Source: Eubacterium sp. (lineage in GTDB: Bacteria > Bacillota > Clostridia > Oscillospirales > Acutalibacteraceae). From it: a stretch of 64,000 nt of DNA. The translations under genes were made by a program, and so were the position numbers. The notes beneath the pieces were generated by a model. It saw nothing but the letters and a program-made list of their open reading frames with translations. It did not search any database and had not been told where the DNA came from. Shown in pieces: positions 54,085-64,000 of the stretch. The stretch spans positions 1 through 64,000 of the forward strand of contig JAFLRZ010000003.1 of assembly GCA_022511225.1 (NCBI GenBank), read 5' to 3'. Position 1 is the stretch's first letter, and the number at the start of each line of letters is the position of its first letter.

Positions 54085-54642
54085 TTATCTGTTAAGCAGT
54101 GAAAGCACCTCTGCTCTTGACCTTGCATCTGTTCTGAGTATACCGCGAAGTGCCGAGGTCTGCGTCTTTGAGCCTGATGCCTTTGCGCCCCTTATTGACA
54201 TACACATATGCTCTGCCTCAATAATTACTGCAACACCCTTAGGACTGAGGTTATCGTTGAGAAAATCGGCAATATCGTGGGTGAGCCGCTCCTGCACCTG
54301 AGGTTTTTTTGCAAAATTGTCAACAATTCTTGCAATTTTTGAAAGCCCGATAATCTTGCCGTCACTTGGTATATACGCAATATGCGCCTTGCCTACAAAC
54401 GGCAGAAGATGGTGCTCACACATAGAAGAAAACGGTATGTCACGGACTATGACCATTTCATCATTCGACTGCTCCTCAAAAAATTTAAGGTGCTGCTTCG
54501 GGTCCTGATTAAGTCCTGCAAATATCTCCTCGTACATATTAGCAACGCGCTTCGGTGTTTCAACAAGTCCTGCCCTGTCAGGGTCTTCTCCGACTGCTAC
54601 AAGAATATCTCTTACAGCGTTCATAATTTTCTCTTTATCCAT
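54085..54642 (-). CDS. folE: GTP cyclohydrolase I
   Basis: A protein of 185 residues. Zinc ligands are in [10 protein letters not shown] near 73-82 and a further Cys in [10 protein letters not shown] near 147. It converts GTP to dihydroneopterin triphosphate, the first folate step. It follows the LCP-like gene by nine bases, so the fol genes are probably read from that gene's promoter. Confidence 0.95.
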   Translation of the reverse strand: MDKEKIMNAVRDILVAVGEDPDRAGLVETPKRVANMYEEIFAGLNQDPKQHLKFFEEQSNDEMVIVRDIPFSSMCEHHLLPFVGKAHIAYIPSDGKIIGLSKIARIVDNFAKKPQVQERLTHDIADFLNDNLSPKGVAVIIEAEHMCMSIRGAKASGSKTQTSALRGILRTDARSRAEVLSLLNR

Positions 54643-54651
54643 ATTCCTCTC

Positions 54652-55569
54652 CTATTTGGCGAAATAGCCTTTAAGGCTTTTAAGACTTTTCTTTGTAAAT
54701 TCATTATTTTTGTATTCCACGTCGGCACCGTATACCGTTACGCCTGTCCTGTCATTAGTAAGGACCGTAAGCGCGTCGCCTGCCATAGAAAAATCTCTTA
54801 CGGTAATATTCGTTTGAGACGTTGTTACAAGCTTAGAAAAAAGCCTTTCGCTTTTATCAAAATTAGCACTGTTCATATGCTGAAGAAGTGAATTGAGCAT
54901 AAGGTCGTTTGCGACTGCATACTGCGAATTTTCAACGTAATATCTTGTTAATTTTACGAACGTATCTCCGCTGATTTTTTGATCGCCTGCCTTTATCTTG
55001 ATTGAATACGGCACTTCTGACGAATTATTTTTATGTCTTATTTCGTTAAGAACAGGATAGTTCACGCTTCCCATTTCATCATAATAATCAGAAAAAGCAC
55101 TTAAGGGCATATCAATATAATAGTCAAAATCAGTATTGAGCGTTGCCTCGATAGCTTTTTTTACGTTTTCTGCACCGGAACGCTTGTAAATATCTGAAAG
55201 CGAATTACCGTCGCATACCGTATCGGCTGAGAGGGTGGCGCATTTATATGAAATATTATCAAGATCAACCTGAATGAGCGATACAAAAAGCAGATTATCC
55301 TCACTGCTTACCGTTACGGCATAATTTGTTTTGCCCGAAACAATCGGAAGCTCCGCCTCATCTTCAACATACTGCTCGGTGATTTCTACGTTTTCAGGCT
55401 TAAAAAACTCCTTTGCGCTGAAATTATTTTTAACTGCAACTACGGTTACGAAAGCAATCGTAAAAACCACTATAAGCACAAGGGCGGTTATAAGAAATCT
55501 CTGCTCCTTGGAGCGTTCTTTGTTCGTTTTTGAAAAATAAATATCTCCGCGGTTTTTAAAAATTCTCAT
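54652..55569 (-). CDS. Divergent LCP (LytR-CpsA-Psr)-like membrane protein
   Basis: A protein of 305 residues. A membrane helix (about 24-47) is followed by an outer domain. Segments around NVKKAIEATLNTDFDYYIDMPL, FSDYYDEMGSV and GDTFVKLTRYYVENS follow the LCP order, but the Arg residues that bind polyprenyl phosphate are hard to find, so activity is doubtful. LCP enzymes attach teichoic acid-like polymers to the wall. It is the first gene before folE. AAGGGGGTG precedes the ATG. Confidence 0.55.
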   Translation of the reverse strand: MRIFKNRGDIYFSKTNKERSKEQRFLITALVLIVVFTIAFVTVVAVKNNFSAKEFFKPENVEITEQYVEDEAELPIVSGKTNYAVTVSSEDNLLFVSLIQVDLDNISYKCATLSADTVCDGNSLSDIYKRSGAENVKKAIEATLNTDFDYYIDMPLSAFSDYYDEMGSVNYPVLNEIRHKNNSSEVPYSIKIKAGDQKISGDTFVKLTRYYVENSQYAVANDLMLNSLLQHMNSANFDKSERLFSKLVTTSQTNITVRDFSMAGDALTVLTNDRTGVTVYGADVEYKNNEFTKKSLKSLKGYFAK

Positions 55570-55597
55570 ATTGCACCCCCTTATATCAGTTAGTTTG

Positions 55598-55626
55598 ATT
55601 ATACAGTATATTGCATAGATTTACAA
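55598..55626 (-). promoter_or_regulatory. Sigma-A promoter of the LCP-like/fol operon
   Basis: On the minus strand TTGTAA (55626-55621), 17 bases, TATAAT (55603-55598), divergent from the dnaA promoter. Confidence 0.7.
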
Positions 55627-55706
55627 TATTAAAATTAAACACTATATATATTTTTTAAATATTCTAATAATTAATAATATAATATATTATTTTTTAAACA
55701 TTTATA

Positions 55707-55735
55707 TTGACAAATACGCCATTGTCTGCTAATCT
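55707..55735 (+). promoter_or_regulatory. dnaA promoter
   Basis: A perfect TTGACA (55707-55712), 17 bases, and extended -10 TGCTAATCT with hexamer 55730-55735. No DnaA box overlaps it, so the usual DnaA self-repression site is not visible here. Confidence 0.75.
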
Positions 55736-55812
55736 GTTAAATGGGTATGCTTTCCCCTAATAAACGTATTCAACTGAGAGATATATATAATTTACAAAAC
55801 AAGGAGGAGAAA

Positions 55813-57201
55813 ATGGATTCGTACAACGAAATATGGCAAGCGGTTCTCAGATATTATGAGCCGCCGCACAGTACACAAACAGCGTACAATCTCTGGATTA
55901 AAAACATACAGTTCGTAAGCTTTGACGGAAGCACGGTAACACTTAACTTTGAAAAAAGAATTAACCAAGACGTTTTTAACGCGCATTATAAAAGCAAATT
56001 TATTGAAACGTTCAAGGAAGTTATCGGCTTTGAGGTTGAGATAAATACACTTTGCGACGAGCCCGAGGACGACGATGATAACGGCAATAATAATTCGGAC
56101 GTTAACGACATTCTTTATCCGAATCAGAATAAGCAGCAGCGCCTTGATGATTTTAAAAGCGAGCAGTTTACGTTTGAAAACTTCATAGTAGGTCCCACCA
56201 ACAGATTCGTTTATGCTGCTGCAAGAGCAGTTGCATCTGATCCGTGCGGCACAAAGACTGACGGCGCAACGATAGGAAACTACAATCCCCTTTTCATTTA
56301 CGGTAATTCGGGACTCGGCAAGACTCATATACTGAGTGCAATAAGAAACGAAATTAAGCGTAAATTTCCTGAGCTCAACGTAGTTTACGTTAAGGCTGAG
56401 GCTTTTACCAACGAGTTTATTCAATCTCTTCAGTATAAGACGACAGACGAATTTCACAACAAGTACAGAGATAGTAATATTGACGTATTTCTTGTTGACG
56501 ACATTCAGTTTATTGCAGGCAAGGATTCAACCGTAGAGGAATTTTTCCACACGTTTGATAAATTCGTTTATTCAGGCAAGCTCGTCGTGCTCACCTCAGA
56601 CAGACCGCCAAAGGATATTCAGTCTATCACAGACAGACTTCGTTCACGCTTTGAAGACGGTCTTATTGCAGACATTCAGCAGCCGGAATTCGAAACAAGA
56701 TGCGAAATTATCAAGAGAAAAGCAATGCTTATTAATTTTGAAATTTCGGACGACGTAATACAGTTTATAGCTGAAAACATCAAAACCAACATCAGGCAGA
56801 TTGAGGGCGTTTTGAAAAGACTGTATGCCCTTTGTGAAATCAGCGAACATAAGCCGACAATTTCGCTTGCAAGAAGTGCTATCAAAAACGTTGTTGACGA
56901 AGAGCAGCCGCTTCCTGTCACACTTCAGAGAATTCTCGAAGAGGTCAGCAGAACTACAGGAATTACTATTGATGAAATTTACAGTTCAAAACAAAAAGCA
57001 TCAATCTCTCACGCAAGACAGGTTGTATTTTACATTATAAGAACAGTAACTAATATGACTCTTGAGGATATCGGAGAGGAATTTGGAAGACATCATTCGT
57101 CAGTTATGTACAACATAGCCCAGATAGAAAAGAAGATGAAAGAGGATTCCAAGCTTTCAAGGCAGATTAACGATATTATCAATAACATAAAAAATAATTA
57201 A
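55813..57201 (+). CDS. dnaA: Chromosomal replication initiator DnaA
   Basis: A protein of 462 residues. Domain I (about 1-80), an acidic linker, an AAA+ domain with Walker A GNSGLGKT at 164-171 and Walker B FLVDDIQF near 227, and the domain IV DNA-binding helix-turn-helix. The signature loop reads GRHHSSV at 425-431, where most DnaA proteins have GRDHTTV. The ATG at 55813 follows AAGGAGG; the frame is open to 55741 but without a site. It melts and marks the origin. Confidence 0.97.
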   Translation: MDSYNEIWQAVLRYYEPPHSTQTAYNLWIKNIQFVSFDGSTVTLNFEKRINQDVFNAHYKSKFIETFKEVIGFEVEINTLCDEPEDDDDNGNNNSDVNDILYPNQNKQQRLDDFKSEQFTFENFIVGPTNRFVYAAARAVASDPCGTKTDGATIGNYNPLFIYGNSGLGKTHILSAIRNEIKRKFPELNVVYVKAEAFTNEFIQSLQYKTTDEFHNKYRDSNIDVFLVDDIQFIAGKDSTVEEFFHTFDKFVYSGKLVVLTSDRPPKDIQSITDRLRSRFEDGLIADIQQPEFETRCEIIKRKAMLINFEISDDVIQFIAENIKTNIRQIEGVLKRLYALCEISEHKPTISLARSAIKNVVDEEQPLPVTLQRILEEVSRTTGITIDEIYSSKQKASISHARQVVFYIIRTVTNMTLEDIGEEFGRHHSSVMYNIAQIEKKMKEDSKLSRQINDIINNIKNN

Positions 57202-57420
57202 AGTTTAATAAGTTTTTTCAACATTAACAAAAAAAGACTGTTGAAGAATGTGGAAAAAATATTTTTCTCAACAATCTAAAGAAATTTTGCACATTTTGAA
57301 AATAAAGATTAAAGTGCCGAAAATTACCTTATTATGCACGATTTTGAAGTTTTCAACAATTTCCACACGCTCTATTATTAAGACTATAAGTTTAAATATA
57401 TTTATTGATGGAGGATAAAA
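57202..57420. other. dnaA-dnaN intergenic region with DnaA boxes, probable oriC
   Basis: Exact or allowed boxes: tgtggaaaa at 57249-57257 (minus-strand TTTTCCACA) and ttttgcaca at 57285-57293. One-mismatch boxes: ttatgcacg at 57332-57340, ttttcaaca at 57350-57358 and atttccaca at 57359-57367. The sequence is very AT-rich. The weak dnaN promoter (TTTTCA, 17 bases, TATTAT) overlaps the last two boxes. Confidence 0.7.
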
Positions 57421-58536
57421 ATGAAATTTACTTGCAACACTAAGCAATTAAGTGAAGGCTGTTCAAACGTAATGAGAGCAGTAAGTACGAAGGTTACGAT
57501 TCCTACAATCGAGGGTATCCTTATGGAATGCGGTTCAAATACCTTAAGTCTCACAGGCTATGATTTTGAATTCGGCATTAATACAACGTTAGAGGCTAAC
57601 GTAGTTGAAGCAGGTGCAATAGTAATTAATGCAAAGATTTTAAGTGATATTATCAGAAAACTCCCTGACGGAAACGTTACCTTTGACGTAAGCGGTACTT
57701 CTGTATCAATTACAAGCGGTGCTGCACAGTACAATATTATGGGAATTGATGCTGATGATTATCCCGAGCTTCCGTCTGTATCAGGCGGTTATCCTCTCTT
57801 CTTAAATCAGGGTGTACTTTCAAATATGGTATCACAGACTGTTTTTGCAGTTGCAGATAATGAGGCAACCTCTAAGCCTGTTTATACAGGACTTAAATTT
57901 GAACTTACTCTTAATCAGTTAAGGCTCATAGGTGTTGACGGCTTTCGTCTTGCAATCAGAACTGAGATAGTAAAATACGACGGCGATGATATCAGCTTTA
58001 TCGTACCTAAAAAAACAATAAGAGAATTAATTAAGCTTCTTTCGGTTGACAGTGAAAATGACGTTTCAATCAGTGTGGGCAAAAGACATATTGTGTTTGA
58101 AGTTGATAATTACAGCATTATCAGCCGACTTCTTGACGGTGATTTTCTTGATTACAATGCGTCTATTCCAAAAACTGCTTCTACTACAGTGCTTATAAAC
58201 ACAAATGATGCAATCAAGTGTATTGAAAGAACACTTCCTGTTATTGAAAACGATAAGAAAAATCCTATAAGATGTCTTTTTGACGGTGATGAAATGAGAG
58301 TTTCAACTGTTTCAAGCCTTGGAAGAGTTGTTGACTACACTCACGCAAACGTAAGCGGAGACAGAGTTGAAATTGGCTTTAATTCAAAATTTATACTTGA
58401 TGCTCTCCATGCAGCAGATACTGATCAGGTAAGAATAGAGCTTAACAGTGCGATTTCACCTGCAAAGGTAATGCCTACAAACGATAAGAGCTTTTTATTC
58501 CTTGTTCTTCCAATGAGGCTTAAAAATGAAAATTAA
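57421..58536 (+). CDS. dnaN: DNA polymerase III beta sliding clamp
   Basis: A protein of 371 residues with the three-domain clamp fold. The start [10 protein letters not shown], the DGFRLAIR segment near 178-185 and the C-terminal PMRL(K) end, which lines the partner-binding groove, are typical. TGGAGG precedes the ATG. It overlaps the S4 gene by 11 bases. Confidence 0.96.
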   Translation: MKFTCNTKQLSEGCSNVMRAVSTKVTIPTIEGILMECGSNTLSLTGYDFEFGINTTLEANVVEAGAIVINAKILSDIIRKLPDGNVTFDVSGTSVSITSGAAQYNIMGIDADDYPELPSVSGGYPLFLNQGVLSNMVSQTVFAVADNEATSKPVYTGLKFELTLNQLRLIGVDGFRLAIRTEIVKYDGDDISFIVPKKTIRELIKLLSVDSENDVSISVGKRHIVFEVDNYSIISRLLDGDFLDYNASIPKTASTTVLINTNDAIKCIERTLPVIENDKKNPIRCLFDGDEMRVSTVSSLGRVVDYTHANVSGDRVEIGFNSKFILDALHAADTDQVRIELNSAISPAKVMPTNDKSFLFLVLPMRLKNEN

Positions 58537-58774
58537 AGTAAAAAAGGCTCCGAGAAAAAGTGAAGAGGTTATAATCACAACAGAATTTATAAGGCTTGAC
58601 TCTTTTCTAAAATTTAAAGGCATTGCAATGACCGGCGGAGAGGCAAAGCAGTTTGTTCAGGACGGTATTGTTAAGGTTAACGGTGAAGTATGCACTGCAA
58701 GAGGTAAAAAAATTAGAAATGGCGACACTGTTTCAATTTTCAGTGTGGATTATCATATAAAAAATGAAAGTTAA
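58526..58774 (+). CDS. yaaA: S4-domain RNA-binding protein (YaaA/RlbA type)
   Basis: A protein of 82 residues, nearly all a single S4 domain: [27 protein letters not shown] and [17 protein letters not shown]. It occurs between dnaN and recF in many Firmicutes and is thought to bind RNA in ribosome assembly. It overlaps both neighbours by 11 bases. Confidence 0.93.
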   Translation: MKIKVKKAPRKSEEVIITTEFIRLDSFLKFKGIAMTGGEAKQFVQDGIVKVNGEVCTARGKKIRNGDTVSIFSVDYHIKNES

Positions 58775-59852
58775 TTCAATTGAGATAGAAAATTTCAGAA
58801 ATATTGAAAAGCTTAATCTTGAATTTAGTGACGTCAACATCATTTACGGCGAAAATGCACAAGGTAAGACAAATCTGATTGAAGCAATTTATCTTTTTAC
58901 AGGTGCAAAAAGTTTTCGCGGTGTAAGGGATAAGGAGCTTATTCAGTTCGGCAAGGATTTTTCAAAAATTAAAATTGAATTTGAAAATCAAAACAGACTT
59001 CAAAATGCAGAGATAAGCATAAAAAATAAGAGAACGGCATCTCTTAACGGAGTTAATAAAAAGTCTCCTGCTCAGCTTGGAGAAGAATTAAAGGCAGTTA
59101 TTTTTTCACCCGTTCATCTTTCAATGGTAAAGGACGGTCCTTTAGAAAGAAGAAGATTTATTGACAATGCTCTTTGTCAGCTTAAAGTAAATTACAGAAA
59201 TCTGGTTAAAGAATACAGCCGTTGCCTTGTTCAAAGAAATATGCTTCTTAAGGATATTCCAAAAAATCCGTCACTTGAGGATATGATTTATATCTGGGAT
59301 AAAAATCTTGCAGTAAGCGGAGCAAAAATTATTTACCAGAGGCAGAAATATATTGAAGCACTTTTGCCTTATGCACAAGATGTTTTTGACGGAATATCAA
59401 AGGGCAGAGAAATGCTTGATCTTAAGCTGAAAGGACCTTTTGATTACGAGGGACTTTCTGTAAATGATATACAAAAAAATCTTATGTTTGCTCTTGATAA
59501 TAATCGGGGTAACGACATTATAAACAGAATTACAAACGTAGGTCCTCACAGAGATGATTTAGATATAATGATAAATTCAAAGAGTGCCAGAAGCTTCGGC
59601 TCTCAGGGTCAGCAGCGTTCCTGTGTACTTGCACTGAAACTTGCAGAAGCGAGTCTGCTTAAAGAAATGACTGAAAACAAACCGCTTGCACTGTTTGATG
59701 ACGTAATGAGTGAGCTTGATATTTCAAGACAGGATTATATATTAAATCATATAAAAGACTGGCAAATTTTTATAACCTGCTGTGATGCAAATACTGTTTT
59801 GCGCTTAAAAGAAGGCAAAACCTTTCATATTGAAAACGGAGAAATTATATAA
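58764..59852 (+). CDS. recF: DNA repair and recombination protein RecF
   Basis: A protein of 362 residues. Walker [10 protein letters not shown] near 29-37, the ABC-like signature FGSQGQQRS near 270 and Walker [13 protein letters not shown] near 307. It loads RecA at gaps with RecO and RecR. It overlaps its neighbours by 11 and one bases. Confidence 0.96.
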   Translation: MKVNSIEIENFRNIEKLNLEFSDVNIIYGENAQGKTNLIEAIYLFTGAKSFRGVRDKELIQFGKDFSKIKIEFENQNRLQNAEISIKNKRTASLNGVNKKSPAQLGEELKAVIFSPVHLSMVKDGPLERRRFIDNALCQLKVNYRNLVKEYSRCLVQRNMLLKDIPKNPSLEDMIYIWDKNLAVSGAKIIYQRQKYIEALLPYAQDVFDGISKGREMLDLKLKGPFDYEGLSVNDIQKNLMFALDNNRGNDIINRITNVGPHRDDLDIMINSKSARSFGSQGQQRSCVLALKLAEASLLKEMTENKPLALFDDVMSELDISRQDYILNHIKDWQIFITCCDANTVLRLKEGKTFHIENGEII

Positions 59853-60085
59853 TGTACCTCCATTTAGGCTCAGATACTGTAATAAATACAAAAGATATTT
59901 TAGGCATATTTGATATGGATACCTCAACAGTCAACAAGGCTACGAGAGATTACCTTTCATATGCAGAAAAAAATAAAAAGGTTATTTACGTAAACTACGA
60001 GCTGCCGAAAAGCTTCGTAGTTTGCAGGGATAAAATTTACGTTTGCCCACTAAACACGATTACACTTCAAAAAAGGTGCAAATAA
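59852..60085 (+). CDS. remB: RemB-like extracellular matrix regulator (DUF370)
   Basis: A protein of 77 residues. [21 protein letters not shown] and SFVVCRDKIYVCP are the family motifs. In Bacillus RemA and RemB bind DNA and activate matrix genes; RemB (YaaB) sits between recF and gyrB as here. Shares one base with the recF stop. Confidence 0.88.
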   Translation: MYLHLGSDTVINTKDILGIFDMDTSTVNKATRDYLSYAEKNKKVIYVNYELPKSFVVCRDKIYVCPLNTITLQKRCK

Positions 60086-60129
60086 TTTAACAAAATATTG
60101 ACATAAAAAAACACATTCTTTCGACTTAA

Positions 60130-62133
<2,004 letters not shown>

Positions 62134-62134
62134 T

Positions 62135-63226
62135 ATGAATAAAATCAAAATATTTATGTCGGAAGATGATTATTGCAAGGGTTTCAAGTTCAAATTAAAC
62201 AAGCTTGGATTTAAGGAAAAAAGCAATATAATTTTTATGATTATTCTCAGTACTGTCATTACAGTGATTACGACAGTGCTTAAGCTGGACTATTTTGCGT
62301 ATATAGTTTCTGCAGTATTTATGCTTACGGCAGTTATGATGACTATATCTCCTACCAAAAAGAGTTTAATCGGTGATTATCATACTTCTCCTTTTACTAA
62401 AAAAGAAAAATCAATACTCTTTGATGATTACAAATTAAGCTTTATTTCTTCTTTTGAAAAGGTTGAAATGCTCATAGAAGATATATTTGCTTATGAAATC
62501 GACAACGACAGTATAATTATCCAGCCGCTTGCAAGCAGTGAGTTTTACGTTATAAATAAAAGCAAAAATCAGGGCTTTGAGGTTGACAAGCTTTGCGAGC
62601 TTCTTAAATCAAAATGTAAAAAAATAAACGTCAGCAATAATACTTACGTTACAGAAAGTGAGATTTCTAATCCTCATACAGACGAAACAGAAGTGACTGT
62701 TCCCTTTTCGTTTGAAACTCAGATTACTCACAACGACTGCATTGAAAACCAGAAGCTTGCAGTAAGAAGAAACAGAAGTATGGCTGCAAACTACGTTTTT
62801 ATTATGTTTTATATTGCCTTTGGAGCGTACAGCTATATCACAAGCAGAGATATAAAAATGCTCATAACAATATTTATTATAGCTGCTTCGATAGCGATAC
62901 TCGCTCTTTACAACAACTTTATCGCAGTCAGAATAATGGCAAAAAAAGTAGAGAAAAACGATAAATTCGGCTCGCTTAAAAGGCATATTACCGTAAACAG
63001 CTCTTTTATAGAAACAGTAATTGAGTCAGCAGAAAAAAACGTTAACATTAACAGAGTAATTCCATTCGGTTATATAAGCATTGCAATGGAAAACGAGAAG
63101 TATATTTCAATAATAGCCGGAAGCGAAAGTCATATTTTTATACCAAAAAGATATTTAACGGCAGAGATGAATAAAAAGCTGACAGAAATACTAACTCACA
63201 AATGCCGATATATAAAGATGAAATAA
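62135..63226 (+). CDS. Membrane protein with two YcxB-like halves
   Basis: A protein of about 363 residues. Each half has a short N-terminal strand, two hydrophobic helices (about 32-70 and 220-262) and then a beta-rich segment that ends in a K/R-rich helix. The second halves share a pattern such as FAYEIDNDSIIIQP compared with FGYISIAMENEKYISI. This looks like an internal duplication of the YcxB-like fold, whose function is unknown. Start either ATG at 62135 or ATG at 62126 within gyrB; I use the former. It lies between gyrB and gyrA, a spot usually without a gene or with a housekeeping one. Confidence 0.6.
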   Translation: MNKIKIFMSEDDYCKGFKFKLNKLGFKEKSNIIFMIILSTVITVITTVLKLDYFAYIVSAVFMLTAVMMTISPTKKSLIGDYHTSPFTKKEKSILFDDYKLSFISSFEKVEMLIEDIFAYEIDNDSIIIQPLASSEFYVINKSKNQGFEVDKLCELLKSKCKKINVSNNTYVTESEISNPHTDETEVTVPFSFETQITHNDCIENQKLAVRRNRSMAANYVFIMFYIAFGAYSYITSRDIKMLITIFIIAASIAILALYNNFIAVRIMAKKVEKNDKFGSLKRHITVNSSFIETVIESAEKNVNINRVIPFGYISIAMENEKYISIIAGSESHIFIPKRYLTAEMNKKLTEILTHKCRYIKMK

Positions 63227-63256
63227 ACTAAAAGAATCCTAAAGGAGTTGGATTTA

Positions 63257-64000
63257 ATGGATAATAATGAAATTCGTTATGACAACCAAAAAATTATTGA
63301 CGTTGAGATAAGCAGTGAAATAAGAAAAGCGTTTCTTGACTATTCAATGAGCGTTATCGTATCCCGTGCACTGCCTGACGTTCGTGACGGCTTAAAGCCA
63401 GTTCACAGAAGAATACTCTATGCAATGTACGACAATAATCTTTACCCTACTAATCCTTACCGTAAGTGCGCAACTACCGTCGGTGAAGTGCTCGGTCACT
63501 ATCATCCTCACGGTGACGCTTCCGTTTACGATGCAATGGTAAGGCTTGCTCAGCCGTTTTCAATGAGGCATACTCTTGTTGACGGTCACGGCAACTTCGG
63601 TTCTGTTGACGGCGATCCGCCTGCAGCATACCGTTACACGGAGTCAAGAATGAGCAAGACCTCAATGAAGCTCCTTGAGGATATTAAGAAAGACACCGTC
63701 GACTTTATATCAAACTTTGACGATACGTCAACAGAGCCTACGGTTTTGCCTGCACGTTTTCCAAACCTGCTTGTAAACGGCTCTTCGGGTATAGCCGTTG
63801 GTATGGCTACAAACATTCCTCCTCACAATATGAGCGAGGTAGTTGAGGGAATGTGCTGCCTTATTGACAATCCCGAGGCAGAGCTTGACGAGCTTATGCA
63901 GTACATAAAGGGTCCTGACTTCCCGACAGCCGGAATTATTATGGGTGCACGCGGAATAAGAGAAGCTTACGCAACAGGAAGAGGTAAAATTTACGTTCGT
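63257..64000 (+). CDS. gyrA: DNA gyrase subunit A (5' part, runs off the window)
   Basis: The first 248 codons are present. [19 protein letters not shown] at 36-54 and the catalytic Tyr127 in AAYRYTESR are diagnostic. The quinolone-determining segment reads [11 protein letters not shown]; the position equal to E. coli Ser83 is Ala88 here, while the Asp87 equivalent is kept (Asp92). AAAGGAG precedes the ATG at 63257. The gene is on the same strand as gyrB and 30 bases after the YcxB-like gene. Confidence 0.97.
   Translation, partial: MDNNEIRYDNQKIIDVEISSEIRKAFLDYSMSVIVSRALPDVRDGLKPVHRRILYAMYDNNLYPTNPYRKCATTVGEVLGHYHPHGDASVYDAMVRLAQPFSMRHTLVDGHGNFGSVDGDPPAAYRYTESRMSKTSMKLLEDIKKDTVDFISNFDDTSTEPTVLPARFPNLLVNGSSGIAVGMATNIPPHNMSEVVEGMCCLIDNPEAELDELMQYIKGPDFPTAGIIMGARGIREAYATGRGKIYVR

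Noticed and set aside
55741-55812. Longer N terminus for DnaA
   Set aside because: It starts at the predicted transcription start, with no ribosome site, and lacks similarity to DnaA; the ATG at 55813 has AAGGAGG.
55792-56457. 221-codon minus-strand frame over dnaA
   Set aside because: Shadow of dnaA; it overlaps the conserved Walker A region on the other strand.

Overview
The window looks like about 64 kb around the replication origin of a low-GC, Gram-positive, spore-forming Clostridia. The inference to Oscillospiraceae/Ruminococcaceae-type gut bacteria is mine. It rests on the dnaA-dnaN-S4-recF-remB-gyrB-gyrA order, a SleB-type spore cortex hydrolase, ZapA-U32-Maf and LexA-Mrp neighbourhoods, GPH-type sugar transporters, strong TTGACA/TATAAT promoters and AGGAGG ribosome binding sites. 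Nearly everything is ordinary chromosomal coding DNA. I see no prophage, insertion sequence, integrase, CRISPR array or classical defence island.

Layout. 1-90: 3' half of a tRNA-Pro(GGG) and its terminator. 228-5427: a membrane-anchored XRE regulator with a DUF2339 membrane protein, a small membrane protein, a gene relic and a frameshifted secreted protein; this is the only visibly decayed stretch. 5611-10021: a flavin enoate reductase, a secreted poly-threonine peptide and an acyl-CoA ligase. 10218-15018: a YjdF-like membrane protein, an S1-domain protein and zapA-U32-maf. 15203-20811: a PHP phosphoesterase, a helical-bundle protein and a four-gene run rpe, DUF4015, cadherin-like, mgtE. 20985-30710, mostly minus: phosphodiesterase, DegV, the lexA-mrp-dCMP deaminase-HAD-lipoprotein-like cluster and a partial inositol operon (iolG-iolD-iolE). 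30909-37164, plus: TSCPD protein, GH36 alpha-galactosidase, signal peptidase I fused to a zinc ribbon, GPH transporter, alpha/beta hydrolase and MIF-like tautomerase. 37252-39497: serC-serA. 39757-45125: a Cof-type HAD phosphatase and a three-subunit flavin/iron-sulfur complex resembling the Sporomusa-type Nfn transhydrogenase. 45293-46293: sleB and a small membrane protein. 46294-46709: a gene-free AT-rich stretch with a dense DnaA-box cluster. 46710-52331: 8-oxoguanine glycosylase, YlmH, a transporter coupled to a BspA-like leucine-rich-repeat membrane protein, and a 57-residue peptide. 52421-55569, minus: an LCP-like gene followed by folE-folP-folB-folK. 55813-64000: dnaA, dnaN, S4 protein, recF, remB, gyrB, a duplicated YcxB-like membrane protein and the first 248 codons of gyrA.

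The most interesting structures are not genes. A dispersed palindromic repeat family (cgggagg-N7-cctcccg) has seven copies, each just after a plus-strand stop codon and five of them between convergent genes. A cluster of three perfect TTTTCCACA DnaA boxes lies about 9 kb from dnaA, in addition to the boxes between dnaA and dnaN. The DnaA DNA-binding loop is also altered (RHHSS in place of the usual RDHTT). Other points are a zinc-ribbon signal peptidase, an alanine at the quinolone-determining position of GyrA, and a transporter/LRR receptor-like pair. I did not find a convincing new multi-gene defence or signalling system; the repeat family and the second DnaA-box cluster are the best candidates for undescribed biology.
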